Shown piece after piece: positions 1 through 14,111 of a DNA stretch of 64,000 nt. The stretch is taken from positions 3,072 through 67,071 of the forward strand of contig NW_001798996.1 in the NCBI RefSeq assembly GCF_000165425.1, in the 5' to 3' direction. Under the pieces are notes generated by a model. That model had not been told where the DNA came from. It saw nothing but the letters and a program-made list of their open reading frames with translations, and made no database searches. How positions within the stretch are numbered: position 1 is the first letter of the stretch; each line of letters opens with the position of its first letter. Both the position numbers and the translations under genes were made by a program. Source of the DNA: Paramecium tetraurelia. Taxonomy: Eukaryota > Ciliophora > Oligohymenophorea > Peniculida > Parameciidae.

Positions 1-3000
1 AAGTTCTCTTTTTATATCTTGGTAACTTTTCCATCATAGGCAAGGGTCCATCATTGATTATTTCTTATTTATCTACAAATGATTTATCTTCATCACCATT
101 TTTCTTTTTTTTTTTATTAATAAAAGGGACTATATCTACTATAATATTTTCTTGGTTCTGGATTGAATTTATTTAAAAGTCTTTAAGATATTATCAATAT
201 TTTTCATAAATCCTTTATAGACTATAATATGGTTTTTGACCTTTTCATCGTTACTATCTAATTTCTTGTTATTCTTTTAATTGTTTATATCTGTGTTTTC
301 ATTTTCTCTACCATAATTTCCGTGATTTTCATTTTCATTATTATGATTCTCAATATTTGAGTTTTCATGATTTTATTTTTATTATCTTTGCTTTTTAAAC
401 CTCTGTTTCTCTTATTTTATTTAAGAATCATGCTCCATTTACTATGAAAATCCTTCTTCTTATGTAAGGTATTATGGATTTAATTGCTTTGGATTGATAT
501 CAAATTCTAATTTTGGTAACAAATTAGATTATTCTTTAGGATTATTTGAAAATTAATCTATTTAAAATCGATTTAACTTTAACGCAGTTGAAAATCCTTT
601 TTCATCATCTATTTTCTGTTGAAATAACTACTTTGCTTTCTTTAATGAATCTATCCCATCCTAAAACTTATTGCCTTATATTTAATATAACCCTTTATAA
701 TATTATGCAGCAGGATCATTTTCTGAAATACTTACAGCCTTCTTAAATCTTTCTAAGCATTTTTTTTACAATCCATCCAAAATCAAATACTTTGGATTTT
801 AGGCATCATTTGAATTCAAAATTTTTTCAATATCATTTTCATTTAATCCAGTTTCTTGATTTTCCTCCAAATACAGCCCCCACCTCTCTTCCAATTCTTA
901 AAAAGCGCTGCGTTATTCTTTGAAATTGACCATGGCTTTAGCAATTTTGCAGAACTTTTCAAAGCATCTATCTTCATTTTCCAATTTTTTCATTTCTTTT
1001 TCAATTTCATCTGAATAAAATTATTCATTCACATTTCTTAATATGACAAGGATATCTAAACTTGTTGGATTGTTGTTATTTACCTTCAAACTCTCGAAAG
1101 CTATGATATCTTGTAAGGCATCTGTTTGTAAATTTCCCAAATAAAAATTTTCCTGTTTATTCACAATAAGTTAAGCAGTTCCTTTTCTTCCTTACCTTCC
1201 TGTTCTTCCAAAACCTTATTGTTAAATTCTTATATTCCTAGGTAAAAAGGACATAATCACATGGAGTCCTCCATTATCTTCCAATTCTTAGTTTGTTATA
1301 AGATCTGTTCCTCTTCCAGCCAAATTTGTTGCAATGATAAGAGTACCAGGCTTAACCTCATGATCTATTTTCTAACTATCGTCAAAGTATGCAATAGAAT
1401 TATAATTTTTTTATTTGAGATACATTTAAATTGTATTGACATCTTAAATCGTCCGATTAATAATGAGAACTGCTCTCTTGTTGTTAATCTATTATTAAAC
1501 AGCCTAAAATATAGCATTTTTCCACTCTTCTTCATTAGAAGCTGCATATCCTGTCTCTTCTTTTAACAGTCTCTTTTTAAAAGGGGGTATGAAAACAAAA
1601 TCAACATTGTACTCTTTAGCTAATAAATTCTATGTAACTTATGAACCTAAAGTACCAGTTAATCCTAAAATTTTATTTTTGTATCTTTTAAAAAAGGTAA
1701 TATTCGACAAATAGTTTGTGTTAATTGTCAATGAAGTCATCGGAAGATTATGCTTTAATTATACAAATTGATGTAACCCTTTTTCCCAATGCATATTATC
1801 TCCATGTATCACTCCTGTGTTCTAATAATCAATTATTCGAAGCTTATCATTTTCAATTTGATAATGGCAATCCTTATGGAGTTGATATTTTGCATGAATG
1901 GCATTTTCAATCCATGTTTTCTTCATAAAATCAATATATTTCAATCTATATTTAGGGATAAATTAGTATAATGCTTCTTTTAGTTACAGGTTTAAAGTGG
2001 ATTCAATATATTCATTCAAGTCAACACTATAATAATTATCTTTATCGACAATCATAACTTTATTTTCTGTTGATAAATTTGATTCTGTCTTACAAATTTC
2101 ATCCCAGATTAATCTAAGAACCTTTGTTAAATCAAGCATTCCAGGTATAGGGGCACTTAATAGTGTCTTATGACTATTTCCATCTATAAGCATAGAATCA
2201 ACTTCATCAACAATAATATATTCTTATTTTCTATTACCCATGGTATCTCTTTCTGAGTATTCATGTCTTAAAATATCTGCTTCAAAACTATGGGGATCTC
2301 CATAAATCACAGAGCAATTATAACAGGGTAGCATTCCAATAGTAGATTTCTATGTTTCATTTATATTATGGGATACTGAAACTGAAAAGGATTTATAAAA
2401 TGATTCCAATTATTAAGCATCTCTAGTTGCCAAAACAGGAGAGCTAGTTACAATATCAACATTAGCATTTTTCTTTTTATTCAATAAAATTGCAAGCATG
2501 GCTACTATTAGAGATTTCCCTTCTCCAGTATATATTTAAGCTAACCGTCCTTTATCATGATTATGATTATATAATTCTATTACTGATAATAATTAGGCCG
2601 GCCTTGGATAATATTAAAAGTGTTCCTTTACTTTTATGCATATAAATAATAAGTCTTCATACAATAAATATGGTGAAGGCGTAAAATTTATATAGTTTAC
2701 ATTTAATTGCTATTAGTTTTCAAGCTATGAATATACTTATTATAGTAAGTTTAATAATTCTTAATTAGATCTCTTATTGAGAAAGTCAAATTCTTTAAAC
2801 AGGTCATTTATTATTTATTAATTATTGGTTTGTGCTTACTCTTTATTGGGTTGAGCAGGCATAGGATTTTGAACTACTGGATTTGAACTTGATTCAAAAA
2901 TAATACAGGCTAAATGCTTAAATTAATCAGCAGTTTGAAATTCATGTTGTGTTACTTTCTCAACTAATCCTCGATCCATTTTGTTTTTTTCAACAAATTA

Positions 3001-3541
3001 GAGGATATCTGTTATTTCTTGCTCACTTTTAATTTATTTAGATAAATTCTATTTTAAATTCTATAACTCTTAAGGAGTCCAATCTTACTCAAATTCCATA
3101 TTTTGAGAGCTTTCCTTAATCAAGCTCTCTTACAATTTATTCCAATTTTCCGAGTTATCAAAAAGAATTCGAATGACTTATTCTGAGCTCTTAAATTTTT
3201 GGATCTATTGATCTAAAATTTTATAGCTAGTCTTAGGTGAAATTCATTTGCATGATAATCTCTTAAAAATTCTGATTTTCTTCAGCTGACCACTTTGTAT
3301 TTTCGATCAACTTCTGCATAATTTTAAATTTTTTTTGTTTCCATTTTTGTTTAAAAATAATAGAAATATTCTAATTCTATTATTTTCCAGTTAAATAATC
3401 AATAAAAAATCCATACTTTACATATTTAATAATTTATCATGTTCTTCAATTCCGAATTCCTTCAATAGAAAATCTTTTTATTGATCATGGTTCTTCTTAA
3501 AAATAGAAGGATAGAGGAATCAATCAATTCAAGTAATCCAT
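1..3541 (-). CDS. SecA-type DEAD motor ATPase, C-terminal end at or beyond the left edge
   Basis: Read with TAA/TAG as Gln, this frame carries the SecA helicase signature. A Walker A GEGKS lies near 2520, an IVDEVDSMLID Walker B near 2190, an LTGTLGS motif near 1660, ATNLAGRGTD near 1340 and GRTGRQGRKG near 1200. The order and spacing match the SecA DEAD-like and helicase C-terminal domains, not ordinary DEAD-box proteins. SecA drives preprotein translocation in bacteria and plastids; the role of nuclear ciliate relatives is not known to me. The C-terminal part is Gln/Asn/Lys-rich low complexity. The first exon region (3541-3200) needs two frame changes, and a long A run near 105-117 leaves two competing ends, one with TGA at 36-34. 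Start is uncertain; family call is firm. Confidence 0.75.
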
Positions 3542-3843
3542 GATATTTAATATTTTAATGAGTAAAAATGTGGAAATAAAATAAACCTTTTTACCAATTT
3601 TCTTATGAATTTTGAAACTAAATGATTGTTCAAAATCAAATTTTGGGTAAACATTATAGTTTGATAAATTCAAGTGAAAAATTATTATGGACTAAAAGAT
3701 TTTTCAAATATTATTGATAATAAAAACTAACAAATCAAGTAAGAATAAGGAAAATGCTCAAGATTTTGAAGATTTGAAAAATTTGTAATTGAAAATAGAC
3801 GAAACTATGGATATTTAATTTATTTAATTTAAATTATGCAATC

Positions 3844-6800
3844 TCATTATTTTATTTGGATATGATAAACAAATTCCACTCTTGTAAATACACTTTTTTA
3901 AAGTTAGAAATTTGCCTTTTATAGTTCATTTCCTTTATTTTACGATTGCTGTTCTTCATTAGATTTAAGTTTGCTTATTCTTTTTTCGAGTATTTTTCTA
4001 ATTTTACTTTTGATTAAATTGATAAAATCATAAAGATCAAACAACATATATGAAATTAGAACACTTACTAAAAGAAACATTTAAATCCAGCTCACTATGA
4101 TTATAAAATTATAATCAAAGTATTGTTACAAAATATCCCAATTTACGATTGTGGATGCTGTAAATAATGTTAGGGATGCTTCCATGATTATATTTTTCAT
4201 TTAAATTTCAAATTCTTCAGTAGTCTTTGTGTTAATAACGTAAATTAAGTAGAATCCATTGATTAAGGTCATTAGCAAAGTTTAAAGTATCTGCTCACGC
4301 TAGTAAAATACAAGGACTGATACAATTAAAATCTTTTTAATTAAAAGAAAAAAGGCTTATTTTTGAAACCAATATTGGTCTAAATTTTACCTTTTCCAAG
4401 TAAGTACTCCGTTCATTTAATATAAGATTAGTGCAAAAACGAAAATTAGTATTATAAAAGTAATAGCCAGGCGAACATAAGTTCTATAAAAAGAAAAATC
4501 ATGGTAGGAGGATATTTCAAGCATTGCCATAAAGATCAGATCCCAACTACAAGCAAGCAAAGTACTATGGATAAAACTTCTGTCAATTTTTTTAATCTAT
4601 TTATTGAGTTTTCTTTAGTATCTTTGTAAAAAACGAACAACTTTTGGGAAACCTTATAAAGGTGAACTCATCTCCACGATTGAAATAACTCTTTCCAATA
4701 ATAAACTACTCATATAACAAAATAATAAGGTGAGGAATAAAAAAATTTCACTTCTAAATCCTTCAGTTATATCTGCATTGACTTAATAAAATTAAAATTT
4801 TTCATATGATTCTAGATATGGAAATTTAAGTAATGAAGCCTTCTGGCTAAAATTTACGATGCTATCTAGCAATGATTACATTGATATCAATTCGGATGAT
4901 TGAAAGTAAATAATCAAAGTTTAAGGGTATAAAACATTGATAAATTTAAGATATGATTGCTGCTAAAGGGCATCCAACATTCCCCATAGTGAAAGTGTAT
5001 TTCCTAGTATGATTAAAATAATTGATAAAGCATATATAGATAGAAAAGATACTTTACTAACCAATTATATTGCCTGAGCTATTTAAACTTATTCATCTGT
5101 TAAATAATTAGGTTAATTTAATTGCAAATAATCCATCATATTTACTAAAGGGGCGAGATTATCATTATATAGTTATTCTGTTAGTTTGACTGTTAATATT
5201 GGATACTTGAGTTGATTAGTAAAGATCTCAACTTATATAATGTATTCTACCTGCAATATAACTTAATACTAAGCAGATTGAACCTCCATAATAGTAATAT
5301 TGTAATAAGTTTCATTCAAATCAATGATTGAAAGTTCTATGGAATTTTAAAAATTGATATCAGAAAGTAATTAAACTTCCTAAGAGAATTTGATCCTAGC
5401 ATATTAATATTAATTTTTCTGCTGGATAAATTCACAAATAAGCTGTGGATACTTAACAAATGTGCAATCAGTGCCTTAATTGCAGATCCAATTAATTTCC
5501 ACTTAACATGTTTTAGAGCACCCATCTCCACTATCTAGATTTCCGTCATCACATTCTTCACCATTTTATAAGGTCCCATCTCCACATACATTTGAGCATT
5601 AATTTTCAATTAGTTGAAATCCAAAATTACAAATGTTGCAAGTGCCATCAATGCATTCAAAGCAATTGAGAGGACATGAAAATTTACATAGATAACATCC
5701 ATCATATTCTGAGGTGTTATTATCTTCACATTATTCGCTGCCTGCAATGATGGAATCCCCACAAATTGTAGAACAGGCATTATTCATAAAATAAAATCCT
5801 GGCAAACATAAATCTAGACAGATTCCAAATTCGCAGTTAATACATCCTATTGAGCAAGAATAACGGCAATTGAAACAGCCATCAAATTCGATATCATTAC
5901 CGTCATCGCAATCTTCAGAGTCTTAAACTACAAGATCTCCGCAAGTACCAATGCATTCATTATCAAGTAATTTTAAATTGTTCTTACATGAATAACAAAT
6001 TGTGTTTACACATTCCTAACAATTTTGATCACAAACACATTCTTCAAGACTGTAAGGTGCTATTTAATCTCCACAAATATCTAAACACTTACCTAAAATT
6101 AAAATCTATCCAATTTAACATTTATAACAAACATCATCAATACAAATCTAACATTAAGCTTAACATAAATTTTTTTTCTCAACCTAAAAACAATAATTAT
6201 CTTCCAAATAATAGTCATTCTCACATACTTAGCAGATGCCTGAAATACATTATAAACAATGATCACTGCATTAAATTTAACAACTATAGCAATATGATGA
6301 TAGATAGGAATACTAACACTATTCCTATGAAGTGACAATTTGATAGTTACAAATTGAATCACATTTGCTTGTTAATTAATTTAAAATGAAACCATTTTAA
6401 CATACAATACAGACTTCTAGTAAAGAAACTTAACAATTATCAATTGGAGGATAGCTTTAAGGTTCAGTGTATTCTTCTTGAAAAGTTATAATAGAGGATT
6501 TCTAATTGATTTGTTTTTCACAACTAAATTCATATTCTAAATAAGTCCAACCATCAAAACAACCAAGGCAGATCATATTTTAACAGACTGAACATCCATC
6601 TACACATGAAAACATACAGCCAAAGCAACCATCAAATGGAAATAAATTGCCATCATCGCATTCTTCATCCATTTCAACAAGTTTGTCACCACATATTGTT
6701 GTTTCTAAATTAATTTATTTTTATACTTATAAAAGTTTAAATGTCTCTTACTCCAAAGGACTCATTAGAATATGATTCATCCAAGTTATTTATTATTAAA

Positions 6801-7848
6801 ATTTTGGTATTTTATTCATAATGAGGAAATGTCATATCTATATTAATAAATACATCTTAAGAATTTAAACTACAAATTCCATATAAATAATTAGGAAATG
6901 AAGTTAGTGGCGATTCCCATATTAATTCTCCAGCAGCAAACGTTTAGAAATGATCTGCCCATTCCCAACTGCCAATCCTGAGATACTTTAGTTTTATTTT
7001 CATTTAAGTATGAACTGGCAATTTCAATAAAGTCAATTTCAGGATAGTATCTTTTCCACACACTTCTTTCCCACATATAGTAGGAATCTCTAAAATTAAA
7101 TATCAATCTCATACCCAAACAGTTTTATTTATTTTGGTTTCCATCTTAAATGCTCCATCCATCTGTAACAAAGTGGTCAAAATTAACTTCTGTATAGTAG
7201 GAATGAGCTAGCCTCCAAGTGTTACAATCAGCCTCCGTGTCCTTATTAGTACAAGTAAGGCATTCTGGAGGACACTCGAAAATAAATAGTTCGAAATTCT
7301 TAAAGCCCCAAGATTCCTTTTTTTATGAAAAATCATACATCCCAAGCGTCCCCATTCAATGTACTAGTTAAGTAGATGAAGGTTGACAATCCTGTATGAT
7401 CTAACTCCATTGATATTTAATGAATTGAATCTTTTCTAGTTTCTTATCCACATAAAAAGTTTGTGCCAGCTAAACCTGAATATCTAACTTTGTACACTAA
7501 CACTTGATCTACATACACTTAGAAGTATTCATCGACATCCCATGAATCGATTCTAGGCTAGTTATGACAGTTTACATATAAAGAGTCATAGAAATTTTCA
7601 TTCTATAATGAGGAGGTAATTGTAATAATTTTGTAGCAGCTTGCGTATTTGCAAATCTTAGATGGCCTCCTATAATTTCTTATGAGCCACATTTAGTTAT
7701 TACGGTAGCAGGATCAATGTTTAGAAAGCTCCAATCTAAACTCATAATATGTATTACTATCAGTGTCATCCAGAATAGTATCGCTAAAGGCTGAATAAAC
7801 GAGGGTTTAAGAGCTAGTTATACGTAAGAGGGTTAAAATCAAGAGCAT
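3844..7848 (-). CDS. Large secreted-type cysteine-rich membrane protein with DUF4215-like repeats
   Basis: About 1300 residues. The start MLLILTLL opens a signal peptide. An N-terminal part holds two related globular modules marked by LPxH and by IDSWD or IGSWEW. A middle part (about 6700-5300) has repeated CGDG...EECDDGN...DGC..C units, the Myxococcus cysteine-rich/DUF4215 pattern common in ciliate surface proteins. The C-terminal third (5100-3900) has several hydrophobic segments, so the protein should be multi-pass with a large extracellular head. It ends at TGA 3846-3844. One 22-nt intron with GTA...TAG ends lies just after the signal region. Near 7595-7625 and 6900-7130 frame is kept only with small corrections. 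Function unknown; a surface or mechanosensory role is a guess. Confidence 0.7.
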
Positions 7849-9049
7849 TTATTTACAAGAAAGTATTAAGTAAAAGTTGTGTTAATTAATGAAGATTAAA
7901 AAATACTTTTTAATTAAGGAATTTTGTTTTGTTGAAAGAGCATTCTAATGGATTTCCTAATTTTATTTAAATACATATATATTAAATTATATGGAAAAAG
8001 ACTAAAATTTAATTGATTTTTTATATCAATATATCAGACACCAATAATAGAAATATTGAAATCTAAATTGACAATCTAACTTTATTCTATAAAGTTAGAT
8101 TGTCAATAAATTGAATCAGCATGTTGTGAGTAATGATTGCTCACATCGATTACATTGGTAATGTAAAAAAGAAAATGAAAATATAATTATGAGCGTTAAC
8201 ATGTAAATTGACAGTTAATTATAAGAGTTAATTAAAACAATAACTCATTATTAATCGTTCCTAGTTTTCTATAAGCATACATTTTATTATACTTTAATTT
8301 CATTTATATTAATTAATTTTTGAACCAGTTAAATTGATAATTATTTATGCCATTCTTTCGTTGATGGTGAATTATTTACAATTGTCGTTTCAAAATTCTC
8401 TAACTAACTTAGAATGAATGTAAGCTTTTTAATGAGATAAATAAACTTTTAAATTTAATTAAGTTTTTATTATAAAATATTTAGAACTAATATTTGATAT
8501 ATATTCCGAATAAATTATTTAGGGAAATTGAGAAAAAACTTATTAATAGAAAATCAAATTTTTCCTAATCTTATATCAATAATGGCTATCTTTAAGTATA
8601 AGTTTTTCATAGTCGTCGTTAATGTTGGTTTTATTTAAAATATATTTTATTCAAATTAAAGATTTTTCGAAAACAGTTTTCTTTCATAGGAATCAATTAA
8701 GTTAAATTCTAAAATTGAATTACATTTATAAGGATTTAATAATGAATAGGTATAAACACTAATATTATACTTGTTTCTCAATAAAACTTTCTTAACAATA
8801 GGGTTTAATTAATATATTCCATGAAGTATATTCTTGCATTCTTTAAGTTTTTCTCATATATCCAAAATACCATAAAGAGATATTTTGCCACATGATAATT
8901 AAGAATATCTTTCAAAACATCAAAAAGATGAAAAAGATTTGCCAAAAAAATATAAAGAGTAATTTTAGTGTAAATTTGAATAAAATGAGGTAAATTAGTT
9001 TAATAATTAATATTTAATTTACTATGAAAAATATATTTATGCAATATTT
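7849..9049. other. AT-rich spacer
   Basis: No supportable gene on either strand. It contains the perfect hairpin at 8067-8107. The rest is runs of A/T with frequent TGA in all frames. Confidence 0.6.
8067..8107. repeat. Perfect 18-bp inverted repeat with 5-nt loop
   Basis: Arms 8067-8084 and 8090-8107 are exact reverse complements around the loop TTCTA. It sits in the spacer upstream of the cysteine-rich gene and downstream of the TLDc gene, both on the minus strand. It could be a transcript hairpin or the trace of a small mobile element. No transposase is adjacent. Confidence 0.85.
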
Positions 9050-11389
9050 TCATTTTAAGATAAGTTCCAAAATTTCACACTCTTCTAAGTTAGGTGTTGT
9101 CTAACCAAATAAATGAGTGGTTGTATCTTAAATTTAGTATTAATCAATTTAATAAGCAGTTCCTAAAGCAGAAGAGCCACTCGTGAAATCTGATCCAATA
9201 TAAATATCATATCCTTAACCAAATGATGGCCCATAGGACTAGTGTCTATATATCGCATGGGCTTTATTGGCTTCTTTTATAGGATAAAATTAATTATGAG
9301 TCTATGAAAACAGAAAAGATGACAATGTATCATCTGGCACATAACCATTTTATTTTTCTATCCATTGACAAGGAGAGTAAGCACCAAAGATGTTTCCACT
9401 CTTTGATTTATAAATAATGAGTAAATTCTTCTTTCCATTAATTTTGCTCCAACATTTTGTATGATTCAATCCATCTCTAGTTCCCAAATAAGTAAGAAAA
9501 GAGCATTATATTTTCATTTTAGATTTTTCTTCAATCAATTTACTAACTTCAACATAAAATTGTGGAGTTATAAGCTTAGGTTAATCTCTTAATAATTGCT
9601 AGAATTATTATAACGAATTAATCTCTTAGTTCTTTTAATTTAATTATTCAGAGGATTCCTTTTGAGCTTTGGTAATTTGTTATTTTAATTCCTCTATTTG
9701 TTTATTTAACGATTAATTAGACTCATTCAATTGAGACTTATCCTTTTGAAGTTGTGTTATTTATTAATTTAATTAATCTATCTTAGAGTTAAGAGTTTCA
9801 ATCTTTTGATTAGATTCATCCAATTAAGCCTAGACGGTCTATTGTGATTACTTATATTAATTTAATTCTTGCTCCAAAGTTGAGATTTACTTTTAATGTT
9901 CTTCAACCATGATTAATGACTTCATTTTCTTAGAATATAACTCAAACGACTAATATTATTTTTATTATTAATCTTCTATAAATAAGTAGGATAATTATCC
10001 TTTTTCTTGTAAATCATCAATTTCCTTTTGTAAATTTTTATAAAAATTACAAGAATCTTCAAAGATTGAACAATATTGTTCTAATTGTGAGAATTTCTTA
10101 ATAAATGCTTTAGAATCTGAATTTCTATCGTATTCATTCTCTGAAATGATACCAGTAATACTAAATTCATCACATTAATCTTAATTATGAATTCTAATTA
10201 AATTATGTTTAGTCAATAAGTCATATTTGACGAGATTCTCCAAATTTTACTTTAAATTTTAATAAAATATTAAATCCACTTAATCTTATTCTTATTGCTC
10301 CAATTTTACTTTTTGATTCTTATCTTTCTAACTCAAAAACTCTACTATTTTAAGAACTTCTTATTCATCCAACTCATATATGTCTTCAACAACATTTGAA
10401 TTATCTTTTTTAGTACTTTAATTCATATTTCTTTATCGTTCCAATTATTAGATTATATCTGATAATGTCTAATTATAGATGTCCTTTAATTATTGAATAG
10501 ATTTAATGGCAGAATTAAATTTAGAGTATCTACCATTATTGTATTTAGAAATCATCAATTTTTATTATCCTTTTAATTCCTTCCATTTTGTATTTGCATC
10601 TTCAACTGTGATGTATTCTCTTTTTGGAAATTATTAAATGCATTTCTCGCAAGCCAAGCCACATTATTCTGATTCATTTTAGCTTAAGTTAATCATCATA
10701 ATCTTTTTGCCATGTTGACTACATAAGTATTTCAATGTTGGTGTTTCCTAATAATATTATAAGTAGATTTATACATGCTTCTCAAATCTTCTCTTTGGAA
10801 TGAGTTGTCCAATTTAGAATTGAGACTTGATTTAATAAATTGATTCAAATATCTGAGAAAATTATTATGTATTTGACATCATACTAAGATCACTTTGTAT
10901 TTTATCTAACATCTAAGTAAAGCCTTCTAAATTGAATTCTTATTTGATAGGTTCACAATTAGAATTTCCATTATAAATCTATGATAATGTTTCAATGTCC
11001 TTATCTAAACTCAATTCATCAAAACTTGTTTTCTTTTATTCTATTTCTTGTTCGTTTGAGCTGATACTTTCATTAATTTTATTTTGCAATTTATCGAATA
11101 CTTGAGTAAAATGATCATTGACCTTTGAGACAGAACATTGAAGATTCTAAACACTATTTAAGGTTTCTTGTTTTTTTTTCACTTCTTCATCTTTGTATTT
11201 GTTTTTCAACTCTTTAATCATCTCAATAGCTTCACTCAACAACACAATATTATTTCCTTAAATCCGTTCAATTAAACACTTAACACACAAATATTTCTAT
11301 TTCTGTTCTCTTGCTGCTTTTAAATCAACCGCAAGTATTTCTAATTGATGAGTTTGACAATTCTTATTTCCATTCTCGATAATTGACAT
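9050..11389 (-). CDS. TLDc-domain protein with two C-x2-H/C-x2-C zinc modules and coiled coil
   Basis: 779 residues in one open frame, ATG 11389-11387 to TGA 9052-9050. Residues 1-45 have CQTH...CVKC; a second copy around residue 245 has CSQH...CEKC. Long Gln/Glu/Lys-rich heptad regions follow (residues about 330-580), typical of coiled coil. The last 160 residues form a TLDc domain: a Trp-Ser-Lys-Ile-Asn-Gly stretch, FGAYSPCQW, DTLSSFLFS and FGQGYDIYIGSDF are all family landmarks. Metazoan TLDc proteins protect against oxidative stress or bind V-ATPase; the ciliate role is unknown. The zinc module recurs in the neighbouring genes at 12124 and 20144. Confidence 0.8.
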
Positions 11390-12123
11390 TTCTAGAACAA
11401 TTAATTAAATATTCTTAATTCTCTTAATATCAATAATTAAGAAAAAAATATAGAATTAAGTCAAAACTACTAATTGCTATTGTCCTTTATCTTTTCTATG
11501 CAAATAACGATTGAAGGGATAGAATGTTCATCTATCCTAATTCACACGTAATTTTGTTATATAATCTTCATAGAATAATATTAAAATACAAATTCCAGTA
11601 ATTCAAATTGAATCAGTTTACAATCAATTATTATTGTAATTATCAATTTAATGTATCTTAGCATTCTCCTTTTCTACTTTATATATTAATAAATAAAATA
11701 AAGATTTATTTATATTATTTATAAATACACAATGCTAAATTATGTTAAAATAATGAGAACAAATTATTTAATTTAATGATTTATTATATTTAAAATATTT
11801 TGATTCATTTTTATCTTTTTATTGTTTATAAATTATTACTTAATTCGAAAATAAATGCCTTAGAAGAGTGCCATCTGCATATCTATTATTAAAAATATTG
11901 ATGAAAATAGAAAAGTTGAGTGCATATGATACTGCATTATTTTTATTAAAACTGAAACTGTTTTCAAGACTTTAAATCAAATTGTATCAATAGAGCCTTA
12001 GATTTATTTATGGAATCTTAGATTTTGATTACTGAAGTATGATTCCTTATTATATCGAAATTGTAAGGGCTTCTTGATTTAATGGCTCATTATAAATAAT
12101 AAATCATCATTATTTTATTTATC
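11390..12123. other. AT-rich intergenic region
   Basis: Divergent spacer between the TLDc gene (minus) and the WD40 gene (plus). No gene-like frame seen. It presumably holds both promoters. Confidence 0.5.
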
Positions 12124-14111
12124 ATGCATGAATCAGTGATTCTCTCCAATTCCGAGTTAGATAAATTGTTATAAAACCTGAAGTCAATTTGGCTACCAAA
12201 GAAAGAGAAGGAGGTAGAAATAAGAGTTTACAAACTGATTAACTTAAAATTAGAAGTTCAATCCTTGATTAAAAAAATCACGGAGAAGGTTAATGAAAGC
12301 TTATTACATATCGATAATATGATCAATCAAACAAAAATTGAGGTTTAGTCAATCAGGGGAAATATCGACAGGATCTAAATTAAAGAACTTAAGGATTTGA
12401 ATTCTCTAAAGCAATCTATAAATGTTTTATTGTGTCAGTAAAGTGCAAGTTTAGGCTAATAATTAAACAATTTGTAAATGATTTGGAAGGTTAATATATT
12501 GGAAAATATGGAAAGGAAATTGAAGCAATTGTCTGAGGGTGACTCTAAATGTAGTTTTGATTAATATTTCAATTTATCATTCAGATTAAAAAATAATAAC
12601 AATTGGATTTGTGACAAACATTTTGAGTAGATCTTTTATGTGAATTTGTCAGAAAATGTGAATATTCAAAATAGATTAGCTTGTAAGAAATGCCTATCAT
12701 AAAATCAGGAGTATAAATAATTAGATGAATTACAGCAGTTATGGGAATAAAATGTTCAATAGACTTTGGGGAAATTCAATCAACATTAAAACAGTCTCAT
12801 CGTTTATTGGAACAAATTAATTGACGAACTTCAGAGATTCAATAAAATTGTGTATTCCTCATCCAATCTCAAAAACGACATCCTTCAATAATAGTTTTAA
12901 TTGATGTAAAAGGATTGGCCCTCCTTATCAAAAGTAGAATTACATGACATAGCTTGCAATTAGAATAGATAGCAAAATTAATTCATCTTCTCTTAAATTG
13001 AAGAGGAATCGTTGATCAAAGAAAGCCAACTGCTTCACTTTATCAATGTATTCAAACAATTTGTAAATTAATTAGATAGTACAGATGGCTCCAATCAAAA
13101 TGAAATCTCTCTCTAAAATTCTTAATTGCAATCAAATAGGATTGAACTTGTTAATCCGAATATGAGTTTTAGATTTGAATTAATCAATCGCATTAAGTAA
13201 GACAGATGTTTTTCCTTCGCTTTTTCTTTGGATTCCTCTGTTATGGTGGCTGGATAGAACCGTATGATCAAAGTCTTCGAGTTTAAGGATGGAAATCTGT
13301 TAGAAAAGCAATAATTGACCGATCATAAGGACTATGTGAGATGTCTGTATTTCATGAAAAGACTATGCAATTTATTTCTGGAAGCAATGACAATTTAATA
13401 ATGATTTGGACTTGGGATGACAAAAGAAACTGGTATTGTGAGTAAAGGTTGGAGGGTCACACGGATTACATACGGGGAGGATTAATAATGAATATCAAAG
13501 AAGATTTAATTATATCGGGCAGTGATGATAGCACGATTAAGTTTTGGACTAAAAATAACAATAATTGGAGTCTTCATCAGACATTGAACGAGCATAAAAA
13601 GGAGGTGAAGAGCTTAAGTTTGAATGATTCATAGAATTAATTAATTTCGTGTTCTTTTTGGAATGAAATCCTTGTCACTGAATTTAAGAGTACTCAAAAT
13701 TTATGGGTTACAATATAAAGGATATCAGTGGATATGAATGGTTATAGTTTGTGTTTCATTAGTGACACTCTTTTTACATTTTAACCTCATGAATTGAAAG
13801 TGATGCAGATTTATGAATTAGATAAGAATACTAAACAATTTGTGATGACAAATTTAGTGAAAATTAAGTCTGATGACAACAGATGCGATTTCTTTCCTTA
13901 GTAGTTTAATAAGGAGAAATAGGTACTCTTACATAAAAATGGAAGGACAATCAACATTATTAAAACCATTGATAGTCGACAATTTATTCCTGTTTAATAC
14001 ATAGAAAATTGTGATAATTATCTGTATGGAGCTATGACTCATGATGCTTAATATTTGGTGACATGGGACAATGAAGAAAAAGAAATAAAAATAAGAAAAT
14101 ACAAGGAATGA
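12124..14111 (+). CDS. WD40-repeat protein with zinc module and coiled coil
   Basis: About 660 residues. The N-terminal half is coiled coil with one C-x2-H...C-x2-C module (CDKH...CKKC, near 12610-12690). The C-terminal half holds WD40 blades, clearest at 13200-13650: a DHKDYV start, ISGSNDNLIMIW, then GHTDYIRGG followed by ISGSDDSTIKFW. The protein ends at TGA 14109-14111. Frame breaks once, at the A4 run 13357-13360; a fifth A would restore a normal blade. Start is the first in-frame ATG that leaves the coiled coil intact. WD40 propellers are interaction platforms; no specific partner can be named. Confidence 0.72.

Noticed and set aside
13357-13360. Programmed +1 frameshifting as in Euplotes
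   Set aside because: Breaks here are not at AAA-TAA/TAG sites, and both directions of shift occur; TAA/TAG are sense codons in this genome.
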